From NCBI RefSeq assembly GCF_016702655.1, contig NZ_JADJDO010000038.1, positions 1-64,000 on the forward strand: a stretch of 64,000 nucleotides of DNA. Reading direction: 5' to 3'. The first letter of the stretch is position 1. Every line of letters starts with the position of its first letter. This stretch comes from Ideonella sp. Its GTDB lineage: Bacteria; Pseudomonadota; Gammaproteobacteria; Burkholderiales; Burkholderiaceae_C. The notes beneath the pieces were generated by a model. It searched no databases and was not told the DNA's origin. It was given only the letters and a program-made list of their open reading frames with translations. The translations under genes and the position numbers were made by a program. This document shows positions 42,825 through 50,741 of this stretch, in pieces.

Positions 42825-43865
42825 GTGGACACATCGATCGCCGGCATCCTGATGCTCGACGGCGCCACCAATGGCGCTGTCTATGCATTGATGGCGCTGG
42901 CGACGGTGCTCGTGTTTGCCGTCACGCGCGTCATCTTCATCCCGCAGGGCGAGTTCGTCGCCTACGGCGCGCTGACGCTGGCGATGCTGCAGCTCGGCAA
43001 GATGCCGGGCACGGCCTGGCTGATGCTCGCGCTGGCAGTACTGGCCGCCGTGCTCGACCTGGTACACGGCCTGCGCGAGGGGCGCGCTGCCACGCGGCTG
43101 CTCGCCGGCGCGGGCAAGACGCTCGCGCTGCCGGTCGCGATCTGCGCCCTCGCCTGGTGGGCCGCGCCGCGCCAGTTCGACCTGGTGCTGCAAAGCCTGT
43201 TGACGCTGGCCATCGTGACGCCGATCGGGCCGCTCGTCTATCGCCTCGCCTACCAGGCGCTCGCCGACGCAACGGTGCTGGTGCTGCTGATCGTCTCGGT
43301 GGGGGTGCACTTTGCGCTCACCGGATTCGGCCTCGTCGTCTTCGGCGCCGAGGGCTACCGCAATCCGAGCTTCTGGGATGCGCGCTTCAATGCCGGGGCG
43401 CTCGCACTGTCGGGGCAGACGATCATCATCTTCCTGGTCTCGATCGTGCTCGTGATCGGCCTGTGGCTGTTCTTCGAGCGCACGCTGCACGGCAAGGCGC
43501 TGCGCGCGACGGCCGTCAACCGCCTCGGGGCGCGCCTGATGGGCATCTCGACGAGCGGCGCGGGGCAGCTGACGTTCGCCCTCGCGGCCTTCATCGGCGC
43601 GCTGTCGGGCCTGCTGATCGGGCCGACGACGACGCTCTTCTACGACTCGGGCTTCCTGATCGGCCTGAAGGGCTTCGTGGCCGCGATCTTCGGCGGGCTG
43701 GCGAGCTACCCGGCCGCGGCGGCGGGCGCGATCTTCGTCGGCCTGATCGAGTCGTTCGGTTCGTTCTGGGCGAGCGCGTTCAAGGAAGTGATCGTCTTCA
43801 CGCTGATCCTGCCCGTGCTGCTGTGGCGCTCGTTCCAGCATCCGCACGACGACGAAGAAGAATGA
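42825..43865 (+). CDS. Branched-chain-type ABC permease (LivH-like), right set
   Basis: A 346-residue permease starting with GTG 42825. Segments include MDTSIAGILMLDGATNGAVY, FAVTRVIFIPQGEFVAYGAL (LivH signature), and FAAFIGALSGLLIGPTTTLF followed by GLKGFVAAIFGGLASYPAAA. It is longer than usual because of an extra loop around residues 75-105 (LVHGLREGRAATRLLAGAGK). The stop overlaps the next gene as ATGA. It partners with the fused LivM-LivG protein. Confidence 0.9.
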   Translation: MDTSIAGILMLDGATNGAVYALMALATVLVFAVTRVIFIPQGEFVAYGALTLAMLQLGKMPGTAWLMLALAVLAAVLDLVHGLREGRAATRLLAGAGKTLALPVAICALAWWAAPRQFDLVLQSLLTLAIVTPIGPLVYRLAYQALADATVLVLLIVSVGVHFALTGFGLVVFGAEGYRNPSFWDARFNAGALALSGQTIIIFLVSIVLVIGLWLFFERTLHGKALRATAVNRLGARLMGISTSGAGQLTFALAAFIGALSGLLIGPTTTLFYDSGFLIGLKGFVAAIFGGLASYPAAAAGAIFVGLIESFGSFWASAFKEVIVFTLILPVLLWRSFQHPHDDEEE

Positions 43866-45637
43866 ACGCACGCAATTTCCGCCGCAGCGCCCACATCGCC
43901 GCGCTCGTGCTGCTGGCTGCACTGCCGCAGTTGCCGGTGCCCGAGTTCTGGATCACGCAGCTCAACTACATCGGCCTGTACACGCTGGTCGTGATCGGAC
44001 TCGTGCTGCTGACCGGCGTTGCCGGCTTGACCTCGTTCGGCCAGGCAGCGTTCGTCGGCCTCGGCGCCTACACCGCGGCCTACCTGACGCTGAACCACGG
44101 CGTCTCGCCGTGGCTCACGGTGTTCGCGGGCCTTGCGATCACGGCCGCAGCGGCGCTGGTGCTGGCCTGGATCACGTTGCGCATGTCGGGCCACTTCCTG
44201 CCACTGGCGACGATCGCCTGGGGCCTGTCGCTGTACTACCTGCTCGGCAACATGGAGGCGCTCGGCAAGTACGACGGCCTGCTCGGCGTGCCGGCGATGA
44301 GCTTCTTCGGCATCGAGCTCAACAGCGGGCGCAACTTCTACTACCTGCTGTGGGTGATCGTCACGCTGGCCGGGATCGGCGTCACGGCGCTGCTCGATTC
44401 GCGCCCCGGCCGCGCGCTGCGCGCGTTGAAGGGCGGCGTGACGATGGCCGAGGCGATGGGCGTCGACACCTTCCGCTACAAGGTCACGGCGTTCCTGATC
44501 GCGGCCCTGCTGGCCTGCGTGTCGGGGTGGCTGTTCGCCTACTTCCAGCGCTCGGTGAACCCGAGCCCGTTCGGCCTGAAGATGGGCATCGAGTACCTGT
44601 TCATGGCCGTCGTCGGCGGCGTCGGCCACGTCTGGGGCGCGATCGCCGGCGCAACGCTGGTCAAGGTGCTCGAGGAGCAGCTCCAGTCGTGGCTGCCCAG
44701 GCTGATGGGCGCGAGCGGCAACTACGAGATCATCGTCTTCGGCGTCGTGCTCGTGCTCGTGCTCAAGTACGCGCGCGACGGCGTCTGGGCCTTCATCGAC
44801 CAGCGCCTGCCGCGCGTGCAACGGGTGGTGGACTGGGCCGACGCGCCGCCGCTTGCCGAGCGCCCGCGGCCGGCGCATGGCGCGCTGGTGCTCGACGTAA
44901 AGGCGGTGCGCAAGGAGTTCGGCGGCCTAGTCGCCGTCAACGACATCGACTTCCAGGTGCGTGCGGGCGAGATCCTCGGTCTGATCGGTCCCAACGGTGC
45001 CGGCAAGTCGACCACCTTCAACCTCGTCACCGGCCTCTTGCCGGCCACGCGCGGCGAGGTGCTGCTATCGGGTGAACGCATCGACGGCCTGCCGTCGCGC
45101 GAGATTGCGCGCCGCGGCGTCGCGCGCACCTTCCAGCACGTGAAGATGATCCCGACCATGACCGTGCTCGAAAACGTGGCCCTCGGCGCCCACCTGCGCG
45201 GCGCCGGCGGCGTCGCGCGGGCGATGCTGCGCCTGGACCGCGCCGAGGAGCGCCGCCTGCTGCGCGAGGCCGAGCGTCAGCTCGCACGCATCGGCATGGC
45301 CGAGCACATGCACGAGCAGGCCGGCAACCTCGCGCTCGGCCCGCAGCGCCTGATGGAGATCGCGCGCGCGCTGTGCGCGGACCCGACGCTGCTGCTCCTG
45401 GACGAGCCCGCCGCCGGCCTGCGCTTCAAGGAGAAGGAAGGCCTCGCGGCGGTACTGCGCCAGTTGCGCGCCGAGGGCATGAGCATCCTGCTCGTCGAAC
45501 ACGACATGGACCTCGTGATGGGCCTCGTCGACCGCGTCGTCGTGATGGAGTTCGGCACCAAGCTGATCGAGGGCACGCCGCAGGAAGTGCAGGCCAGCCC
45601 CGCGGTGCGCGCCGCCTATCTCGGTGTGGAGCACTGA
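43862..45637 (+). CDS. Fused ABC permease-ATPase (LivM-LivG), right set
   Basis: A 591-residue fusion. Residues about 1-320 are a LivM permease (GLVLLTGVAGLTSFGQAAFV, GLGAYTAAYLTLNHG, MAVVGGVGHVWGAIAGATLV). A short linker (DWADAPPLAERPRPAHGALV) leads to a LivG ATPase with Walker A GPNGAGKST (about 377-385), the signature region LALGPQRLMEIARALCADPT and Walker B LLLLDEPAAGLR. Both halves are full length, so the fusion fixes channel and ATPase in one chain. The left set has them as two genes. It overlaps LivH by 4 bases. Confidence 0.92.
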   Translation: MNARNFRRSAHIAALVLLAALPQLPVPEFWITQLNYIGLYTLVVIGLVLLTGVAGLTSFGQAAFVGLGAYTAAYLTLNHGVSPWLTVFAGLAITAAAALVLAWITLRMSGHFLPLATIAWGLSLYYLLGNMEALGKYDGLLGVPAMSFFGIELNSGRNFYYLLWVIVTLAGIGVTALLDSRPGRALRALKGGVTMAEAMGVDTFRYKVTAFLIAALLACVSGWLFAYFQRSVNPSPFGLKMGIEYLFMAVVGGVGHVWGAIAGATLVKVLEEQLQSWLPRLMGASGNYEIIVFGVVLVLVLKYARDGVWAFIDQRLPRVQRVVDWADAPPLAERPRPAHGALVLDVKAVRKEFGGLVAVNDIDFQVRAGEILGLIGPNGAGKSTTFNLVTGLLPATRGEVLLSGERIDGLPSREIARRGVARTFQHVKMIPTMTVLENVALGAHLRGAGGVARAMLRLDRAEERRLLREAERQLARIGMAEHMHEQAGNLALGPQRLMEIARALCADPTLLLLDEPAAGLRFKEKEGLAAVLRQLRAEGMSILLVEHDMDLVMGLVDRVVVMEFGTKLIEGTPQEVQASPAVRAAYLGVEH

Positions 45638-45906
45638 AGTGAAACTCACCACCCCCGGCCGCCGAGCGGCCGCCCCCCGCGGGGGCGCCGAACCCGACCG
45701 GGGGACCCGGATCGGGTTCGGCCCGCTCCGGCTCCGCCGCGCTCCCCTGGTCGCCGGCGGCGACCGGTCCCCTGCCGGGGACGAAGGCACATGTTTCATG
45801 GGTCGCGGGTCGCGCGAAGCGCGGTGGAGCAACTGAAATGAAGCCCCCACGCTTACTTCGTTCGCTGCGCAGGCCCCCCTTGGGGCGGCCCGGCGGGAGG
45901 CCTGAG
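45638..45906. repeat. Repeat-rich gap before livF (right set)
   Basis: 268 bases without a gene. It holds a strong hairpin (GCCGAACCCGA at 45687-45697 with TCGGGTTCGGC at 45712-45722), a CGCCCCCCGCGGGGGCG palindrome, and at 45842-45866 the repeat GCCCCCACGCTTACTTCGTT CGCTG shared with 33.1 kb. The 17-base core at 45879-45895 is shared with 25.9 kb. An in-frame ATG at 45838 belongs to the repeat, not to livF. Confidence 0.7.
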
Positions 45907-46650
45907 ATGGGCAAGAACGGGCAGTTGCTCTCCGTGACCGACCTGCACGCCGGCTACGGCAAGGCCGAGGTCCTGCACGGCATCAGCCTGCGTGCCGACG
46001 CGGGTCAGGTGATCACCGTGATCGGCCCGAACGGCGCCGGCAAGTCGACGCTCCTCAACGCGCTCATCGGCGTGTTGCCGTCGCGCGGCGCGATCGCCTA
46101 CCAGGGCCGGGCGATCGGCGGCCTGGAGCTCGAAGAGCGCGTGATGCAGGGCCTGGCGCTGGTGCCCGAGAAGCGCGCGCTGTTCGGCACGATGGCGGTC
46201 GAGGACAACCTGCTGCTGGGCGCCTACCGTCAGGTGCGCCTCGGTCAACGCGACACCGGCTCGGCGATGGAGAAGGTTTTCGCCCTCTTCCCGCGCCTCA
46301 AGGAGCGCCGCGCCCAGCTCGCCGGCACGCTCTCGGGCGGCGAGCGCCAGATGCTGGCGCTCGGCCGTGCGCTGATGTCGCAGCCGACGCTGCTGATGCT
46401 CGATGAGCCCAGCCTCGGCCTCGCGCCGCGCGTGGTCAAGGAGATCTTCCGCACCATCGACGGCCTGCGCGCAACCGGGGTCACGATCCTGCTCGTCGAG
46501 CAGAACGCGCGTGCTGCGCTCGAGGTGGCCGACTACGGCTACGTGCTGGAGATGGGCGAGGTCGCGCTCGAAGGACCGGCAGCCGAGCTGGCGCGCGACC
46601 CGCGCGTCATCGACACCTATCTCGGCGCGGCGCGCAAGCCGGCTGATTGA
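45907..46650 (+). CDS. Branched-chain-type ABC transporter ATPase (LivF-like), right set
   Basis: A 247-residue LivF-type ATPase: LLSVTDLHAGYGKAEVLHGI, Walker A GPNGAGKST, LALVPEKRALFGTMAVEDNL, the signature TLSGGERQMLALGRALMSQP and Walker B LLMLDEPSLGLAP. ATG 45907 is preferred, with GAGGCCTGAG upstream; the frame extends into a dispersed repeat. The 269-base repeat gap before it suggests a rearrangement or a separate control point within the operon. It completes the right importer with the fused LivM-LivG. Confidence 0.9.
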   Translation: MGKNGQLLSVTDLHAGYGKAEVLHGISLRADAGQVITVIGPNGAGKSTLLNALIGVLPSRGAIAYQGRAIGGLELEERVMQGLALVPEKRALFGTMAVEDNLLLGAYRQVRLGQRDTGSAMEKVFALFPRLKERRAQLAGTLSGGERQMLALGRALMSQPTLLMLDEPSLGLAPRVVKEIFRTIDGLRATGVTILLVEQNARAALEVADYGYVLEMGEVALEGPAAELARDPRVIDTYLGAARKPAD

Positions 46651-46655
46651 GCGCG

Positions 46656-47165
46656 ATGCCGCCGCTGGCCGACCTGCACGCATCCGGCGAAGACGGGGCG
46701 GCGCCGACGGCAGCGGCAGCAGCCGGCGTCGACACCTCGCGCCTGACGCACCTGGTCGGCTATGCCGCGTCGCGGGCGTCGATCCAGCTCAAGAAGCCGT
46801 TCAAGCGACTTCTCGGACCGCTGCAGCTCAAGGCAGTGGAGTTCTCCGTTCTCGTCCTCGTCGCCTCCAACCGCGGGCTCAACCAGAAGCAGCTCGGTGC
46901 CGCGCTCGACCTCTCGGCGCCCAACCTGGCCGTGATCCTGGACCGGCTCGCCGAGCGCGGGCTCGTCGAGCGCGTGCGCAGCACCATCGACCGGCGCGCC
47001 CAGCAATTGCAGCTCACGCCGGCCGGGCGCGCGCTGACCGAGCGCGCGGAAGGCATCGCCGCGACGATGGAGAACGAGGCCCTGCGCGTGCTCTCGCCGG
47101 CCGAGCGCGCGCTGCTGATCGAACTGCTGCTCAAGGTCGCGCGCGCGCGGCCGGCGCGGCGCTGA
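46656..47165 (+). CDS. MarR family regulator
   Basis: A 169-residue MarR-type winged helix. After an Ala-rich start come LVGYAASRASIQLKKPFKRL, EFSVLVLVASNRGLNQKQLG, ALDLSAPNLAVILDRLAERG (recognition helix) and LVERVRSTIDRRAQQLQLTP (wing). It lies five bases after livF in the hydroxycinnamate operon. CouR, the p-coumaroyl-CoA-responsive repressor of the similar R. palustris cluster, is a MarR protein, so a CoA-thioester sensor is a reasonable inference. Length matches MarR proteins with a short N-terminal extension. Confidence 0.87.
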   Translation: MPPLADLHASGEDGAAPTAAAAAGVDTSRLTHLVGYAASRASIQLKKPFKRLLGPLQLKAVEFSVLVLVASNRGLNQKQLGAALDLSAPNLAVILDRLAERGLVERVRSTIDRRAQQLQLTPAGRALTERAEGIAATMENEALRVLSPAERALLIELLLKVARARPARR

Positions 47166-47174
47166 GCCGCCGAC

Positions 47175-47180
47175 TACAAT
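47175..47180 (+). promoter_or_regulatory. Candidate -10 box of the yajC-secDF operon
   Basis: TACAAT stands alone in GC-rich DNA, about 50 bases before the yajC start. No clear -35 box is visible at 17 bases. Confidence 0.35.
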
Positions 47181-47229
47181 TGCGGGTTGTTCTTTCGCCG
47201 CACCCGCGGCGCCAGCCCGAGGATTGCCC

Positions 47230-47565
47230 GTGTTTCTCATCTCCGATGCTTTCGCGCAAGCCGCGCCGGCCGCCGCTGGCGCCGAGTCGCCGCTGTCGGC
47301 CTTCACCAGCATGCTGCCCCTGGTGCTGATGTTCGTCGTGCTCTATTTCGTGATGATCCGTCCGCAGATGAAGCGGCAGAAGGAAGCCAAGGCCATGATC
47401 GAGGCCCTGGCCAAGGGCGACGAGGTCGTGACTGCCGGCGGCATGCTGGCCAAGATCAAGCAGCTCGGCGACTCCTACCTCACCGTCGAGGTGACGAGCG
47501 GCGTCGACATCCAGATCCAGCGCAGCGCGGTGATCCAGGTCCTGCCCAAGGGCACGATCAAGTGA
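47230..47565 (+). CDS. yajC: Preprotein translocase subunit YajC
   Basis: A 111-residue protein. GTG 47230 gives the family start MFLISDAFAQA, with GAGG seven bases upstream; TTG 47224 is possible. One membrane segment (MLPLVLMFVVLYFVMIRPQM) is followed by the cytoplasmic SH3-like part KRQKEAKAMIEALAKGDEVV and GGMLAKIKQLGDSYLTVEV. It joins SecDF in the accessory translocon. It is separated from secD by 120 bases of GC-rich DNA. Its TGA comes before a palindromic stretch. Confidence 0.93.
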   Translation: MFLISDAFAQAAPAAAGAESPLSAFTSMLPLVLMFVVLYFVMIRPQMKRQKEAKAMIEALAKGDEVVTAGGMLAKIKQLGDSYLTVEVTSGVDIQIQRSAVIQVLPKGTIK

Positions 47566-47685
47566 ACGCGCGACCTGCCGGCGCTCGCGCCGTGGCAGGC
47601 AAGGCAGCCCTGCCATCGATCCACCGGCGCTGAAGCCCGCAGGGCGCATCCGCCCGCCCGCCACGCGCGCGAACCGAGAGCCCCG

Positions 47686-49566
47686 ATGAACCGCTATCCG
47701 CTCTGGAAGTACGCGATCATGGCGATCGCCCTGCTGGTCGGGCTGGTCTACACGCTGCCCAACTTCTTCGGCGAGGCGCCGGCAGTGCAGGTCTCGAGCG
47801 CCAAGGTCACGCTCAAGATCGAGCCCGCTTTCGCCACCCGTGTCGGCGATGTGCTTGCCCAGGCCGGCCTGAAGCCCGATTTCGTGCAGTTCGACGGCAA
47901 TTCGGTCAAGGCCCGCTTCGCCGACACCGAGCAACAAGGCAAGGCCAAGGACGCGCTCAGCCGCGCGCTCAATCCGGACCCGGCCGACCCGAGCTACATC
48001 GTCGCGCTCAACTTGCTGTCGCGCTCGCCGCAGGCGCTCTCGGCGCTGCGCGCGATGCCGATGTACCTCGGCCTCGACCTGCGCGGCGGCGTGCACTTCC
48101 TGATGCAGGTCGACATGAAGTCGGCGCTGACCAAGAAGGCCGAGGCGCTGACCGGCGACATCCGCGGCCTGCTGCGCGACAAGAACATCCGCCACGCCGG
48201 CATCAGCCGCGACGGCAACAGCGTCGTCGTCCGCTTTCGTGACGGCGAGACGCTCGCCGCGGCGCGCAGCCTGCTCGCCGACCAGTTGCCCGACATGGAG
48301 TGGACCGAAGGCCCGCCAGGCGGCGAACTGCAATTGACAGGCGCGCTCAAACCCGCCGCTGCGCTCGCGGTCCAGGAATCGGCACTCAAGCAGAACATCA
48401 CGACGCTGCACAACCGCGTCAACGAACTCGGCGTCGCCGAGCCGGTGATCCAGCAGCAGGGCAGCGACCGCGTCGTGGTGCAACTGCCGGGGGTGCAGGA
48501 CACGGCCAAGGCCAAGGACATCATCGGCCGCACCGCGACGCTGGAGGTGCGCATGGTCGACGAAAGCACCGAGGCCGCGGCGGCAGCCGGGGGCAGCGGG
48601 CCGGTGCCCTTCGGCACCGAACGCTATGTGGAGCGCGGCGCGCGGCCGATCATCGTCAAGCGCCAGGTCGTGCTGACCGGCGACAACCTGCGCGACGCGC
48701 AGGCCGGTTTCGACGACCAGCAGCAGCCCGCCGTGCACCTGACGCTCGACGACAAGGGATCACGCATCTTCAAGGACGTGACGCGCGAGAACATCGGCAA
48801 GCGCATGGCGATCCTGCTCTTCGAGAAGGGCAAGGGCGAGGTCGTCACCGCGCCCGTGATCCGCAGCGAGATCGGCGGCGGCCGGGTCCAGATCTCGGGT
48901 TCGATGACGACCATGGAGGCCAACGACACCGCGCTGCTGCTGCGCTCCGGGTCGCTCGCCGCACCGATGGAGATCATCGAGGAGCGCACGATCGGCCCCA
49001 GCCTGGGCGCCGAGAACATCGCCAAGGGCTTCAACAGCGTGATCTACGGCTTCGCCGCGATCGCGCTCTTCATGATCGTCTACTACGCGATCTTCGGCGT
49101 GTTCTCGACGCTCGCGCTCGCGCTCAACCTGCTGCTGCTCGTGGCCGTGCTGTCGATGCTGCAGGCGACGCTGACGCTGCCCGGCATCGCGGCGATCGCG
49201 CTCACGCTCGGGATGGCGATCGACGCCAACGTGCTGATCAACGAGCGCGTGCGCGAGGAACTGCGCAACGGCGCCGCGCCGCAGACCGCGATCGCGACCG
49301 GCTACGAGCGCGCGTTCGCGACGATCATCGACTCCAACGTGACGACGCTGATCGCCGGCCTGGCGCTGCTGGCCTTCGGCTCCGGGCCGGTGCGCGGTTT
49401 TGCGGTCGTGCACTGCCTGGGCATCCTGACCTCGATGTTCTCGGCGGTGTTCTTCTCGCGCGGGCTCGTGAGCCTGTGGTACGGGCGGCAGAAGAAGCTC
49501 AAGGCGGTCTCGATCGGCACCGTGTGGCGCCCCGATCAGGCCGGACTGCCGGCAACCAAGGCCTGA
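47686..49566 (+). CDS. secD: Protein translocase subunit SecD
   Basis: A 626-residue SecD. The N-terminal anchor RYPLWKYAIMAIALLVGLVY precedes the signature MYLGLDLRGGVHFLMQVDMK and the periplasmic P1 domain. DRVVVQLPGVQDTAKAKDII and the C-terminal five-segment block with GIAAIALTLGMAIDANVLIN (conserved Asp) and RAFATIIDSNVTTLIAGLAL follow. SecD and SecF use the proton gradient to pull exported proteins through SecYEG. Length and all regions are normal. A 99-base gap with a small reading frame separates it from secF. Confidence 0.95.
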   Translation: MNRYPLWKYAIMAIALLVGLVYTLPNFFGEAPAVQVSSAKVTLKIEPAFATRVGDVLAQAGLKPDFVQFDGNSVKARFADTEQQGKAKDALSRALNPDPADPSYIVALNLLSRSPQALSALRAMPMYLGLDLRGGVHFLMQVDMKSALTKKAEALTGDIRGLLRDKNIRHAGISRDGNSVVVRFRDGETLAAARSLLADQLPDMEWTEGPPGGELQLTGALKPAAALAVQESALKQNITTLHNRVNELGVAEPVIQQQGSDRVVVQLPGVQDTAKAKDIIGRTATLEVRMVDESTEAAAAAGGSGPVPFGTERYVERGARPIIVKRQVVLTGDNLRDAQAGFDDQQQPAVHLTLDDKGSRIFKDVTRENIGKRMAILLFEKGKGEVVTAPVIRSEIGGGRVQISGSMTTMEANDTALLLRSGSLAAPMEIIEERTIGPSLGAENIAKGFNSVIYGFAAIALFMIVYYAIFGVFSTLALALNLLLLVAVLSMLQATLTLPGIAAIALTLGMAIDANVLINERVREELRNGAAPQTAIATGYERAFATIIDSNVTTLIAGLALLAFGSGPVRGFAVVHCLGILTSMFSAVFFSRGLVSLWYGRQKKLKAVSIGTVWRPDQAGLPATKA

Positions 49567-49585
49567 GCGCGACAGGAGCACAGCG

Positions 49586-49663
49586 ATGGAGTTTTTGGTT
49601 CCGGCATCACATGCGCTTCGCGCATATGAGCCTTCACCGAGAACTCCCATGACAAGGGCATAG
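49586..49663 (+). CDS. 25-codon reading frame between secD and secF
   Basis: The frame begins ATGGAG (MEFLVPASHALRAYEP) and ends TAG two bases before secF. AGGAG lies seven bases before its ATG, a better Shine-Dalgarno than that of secF. Its first residues MEF equal the start of SecF (MEFF), so it may be a decayed copy of that start. A small hairpin ATGCGC-TTC-GCGCAT (49611-49625) lies inside. Translation is not proven. Confidence 0.35.
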   Translation: MEFLVPASHALRAYEPSPRTPMTRA

Positions 49664-49665
49664 AG

Positions 49666-50700
49666 ATGGAGTTCTTCAGGATCCGGCGCGACATCCCGTT
49701 CATGCGCCACGCGTTGGTCTTCAACGCGATCTCGTTCATCACCTTCGCGGCGGCGGTGTTCTTCCTCGCCACGCGCGGCCTGCACCTGTCGATCGAGTTC
49801 ACCGGCGGCACCGTGATCGAGGCCCAGTACACGCAGGCGGCCGACGTCGAGCGCGTTCGCGCCACGGTCGAGCGCATGGGCTTCGGCGAGGTGCAGGTGC
49901 AGAACTTCGGCTCACCTCGCGACGTGCTGATCCGCCTGCCGCTGCGCGGCGACGTCAAGCAGGCGGCGCTCGTGACGCGTGTCTTCGACGCGCTGTGCGG
50001 CGCCGAGTCGGGCACCGTCACGACGCAGCAGATCACGACCGACAAGGGCGAGGCGATCAGCAAGCCGGTGTGCAGCGCCGCCGGCGCCGAGCCGGTGCAG
50101 TTGAAGCGCAGCGAGTTCGTCGGCCCGCAGGTGGGCTCCGAGCTTGCCCGCGACGGCGCCTACGCCCTGGCGGCGACGATCGCCGGCATCATGCTCTACC
50201 TCGCGATCCGATTCGAGTGGAAGTTCTCGGTCGCGGCGATCGTCGCCAACCTGCACGACGTGATCATCATCCTCGGCTTCTTCGCCTTCTTCCAGTGGGA
50301 GTTCTCGCTCTCGGTGCTCGCCGCCGTGCTCGCGGTGCTGGGCTACTCGGTCAACGAATCGGTCGTCATCTTCGACCGCATCCGCGAGACCTTCCGCCGC
50401 ATGCGCAAGATGAACACCCAGCAGGTCATCGACCACGCGATCACGAGCACGACGAGCCGCACCATCATCACCCACGGCTCGACGCAGATGATGGTGCTGT
50501 CGATGCTGATCTTCGGCGGCCCGACGCTGCACTACTTCGCGCTCGCGCTGACGATCGGCATCCTGTTCGGCATCTACTCGTCGGTCTTCGTCGCGGCGGC
50601 GATCGCGATGTGGCTTGGCGTCAAGCGCGAAGACCTGGTCAAGGCCGGCCCGTCGAAGGAGACCGACCCCGACGATCCGAATGCCGGAGCCGTGGTGTAG
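49666..50700 (+). CDS. secF: Protein translocase subunit SecF
   Basis: A 344-residue SecF: MEFFRIRRDIPFMRHALVFN, LHLSIEFTGGTVIEAQYTQA (periplasmic start), the membrane block with AVLAVLGYSVNESVVIFDRI (conserved motif), RETFRRMRKMNTQQVIDHAI, and TLHYFALALTIGILFGIYSS. A cysteine-containing insert around residues 108-140 (GAESGTVTTQQITTDKGEAI) is longer than in E. coli but usual in Burkholderiales. It follows the small reading frame by two bases, so its translation may depend on it. Confidence 0.95.
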   Translation: MEFFRIRRDIPFMRHALVFNAISFITFAAAVFFLATRGLHLSIEFTGGTVIEAQYTQAADVERVRATVERMGFGEVQVQNFGSPRDVLIRLPLRGDVKQAALVTRVFDALCGAESGTVTTQQITTDKGEAISKPVCSAAGAEPVQLKRSEFVGPQVGSELARDGAYALAATIAGIMLYLAIRFEWKFSVAAIVANLHDVIIILGFFAFFQWEFSLSVLAAVLAVLGYSVNESVVIFDRIRETFRRMRKMNTQQVIDHAITSTTSRTIITHGSTQMMVLSMLIFGGPTLHYFALALTIGILFGIYSSVFVAAAIAMWLGVKREDLVKAGPSKETDPDDPNAGAVV

Positions 50701-50741
50701 AGTCGCTGACAGACCCACCCCGACTTCCGGCAACCCCAGTC

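Noticed and set aside
45838..45906. Early ATG of the right livF gene
   Set aside because: The extra 23 codons lie in a repeat that is also found before the left livF gene. ATG 45907 gives the family N-terminus.
49611..49625. Hairpin between secD and secF as a terminator
   Set aside because: The stem is six bases without a T-run, and the genes are normally co-transcribed.
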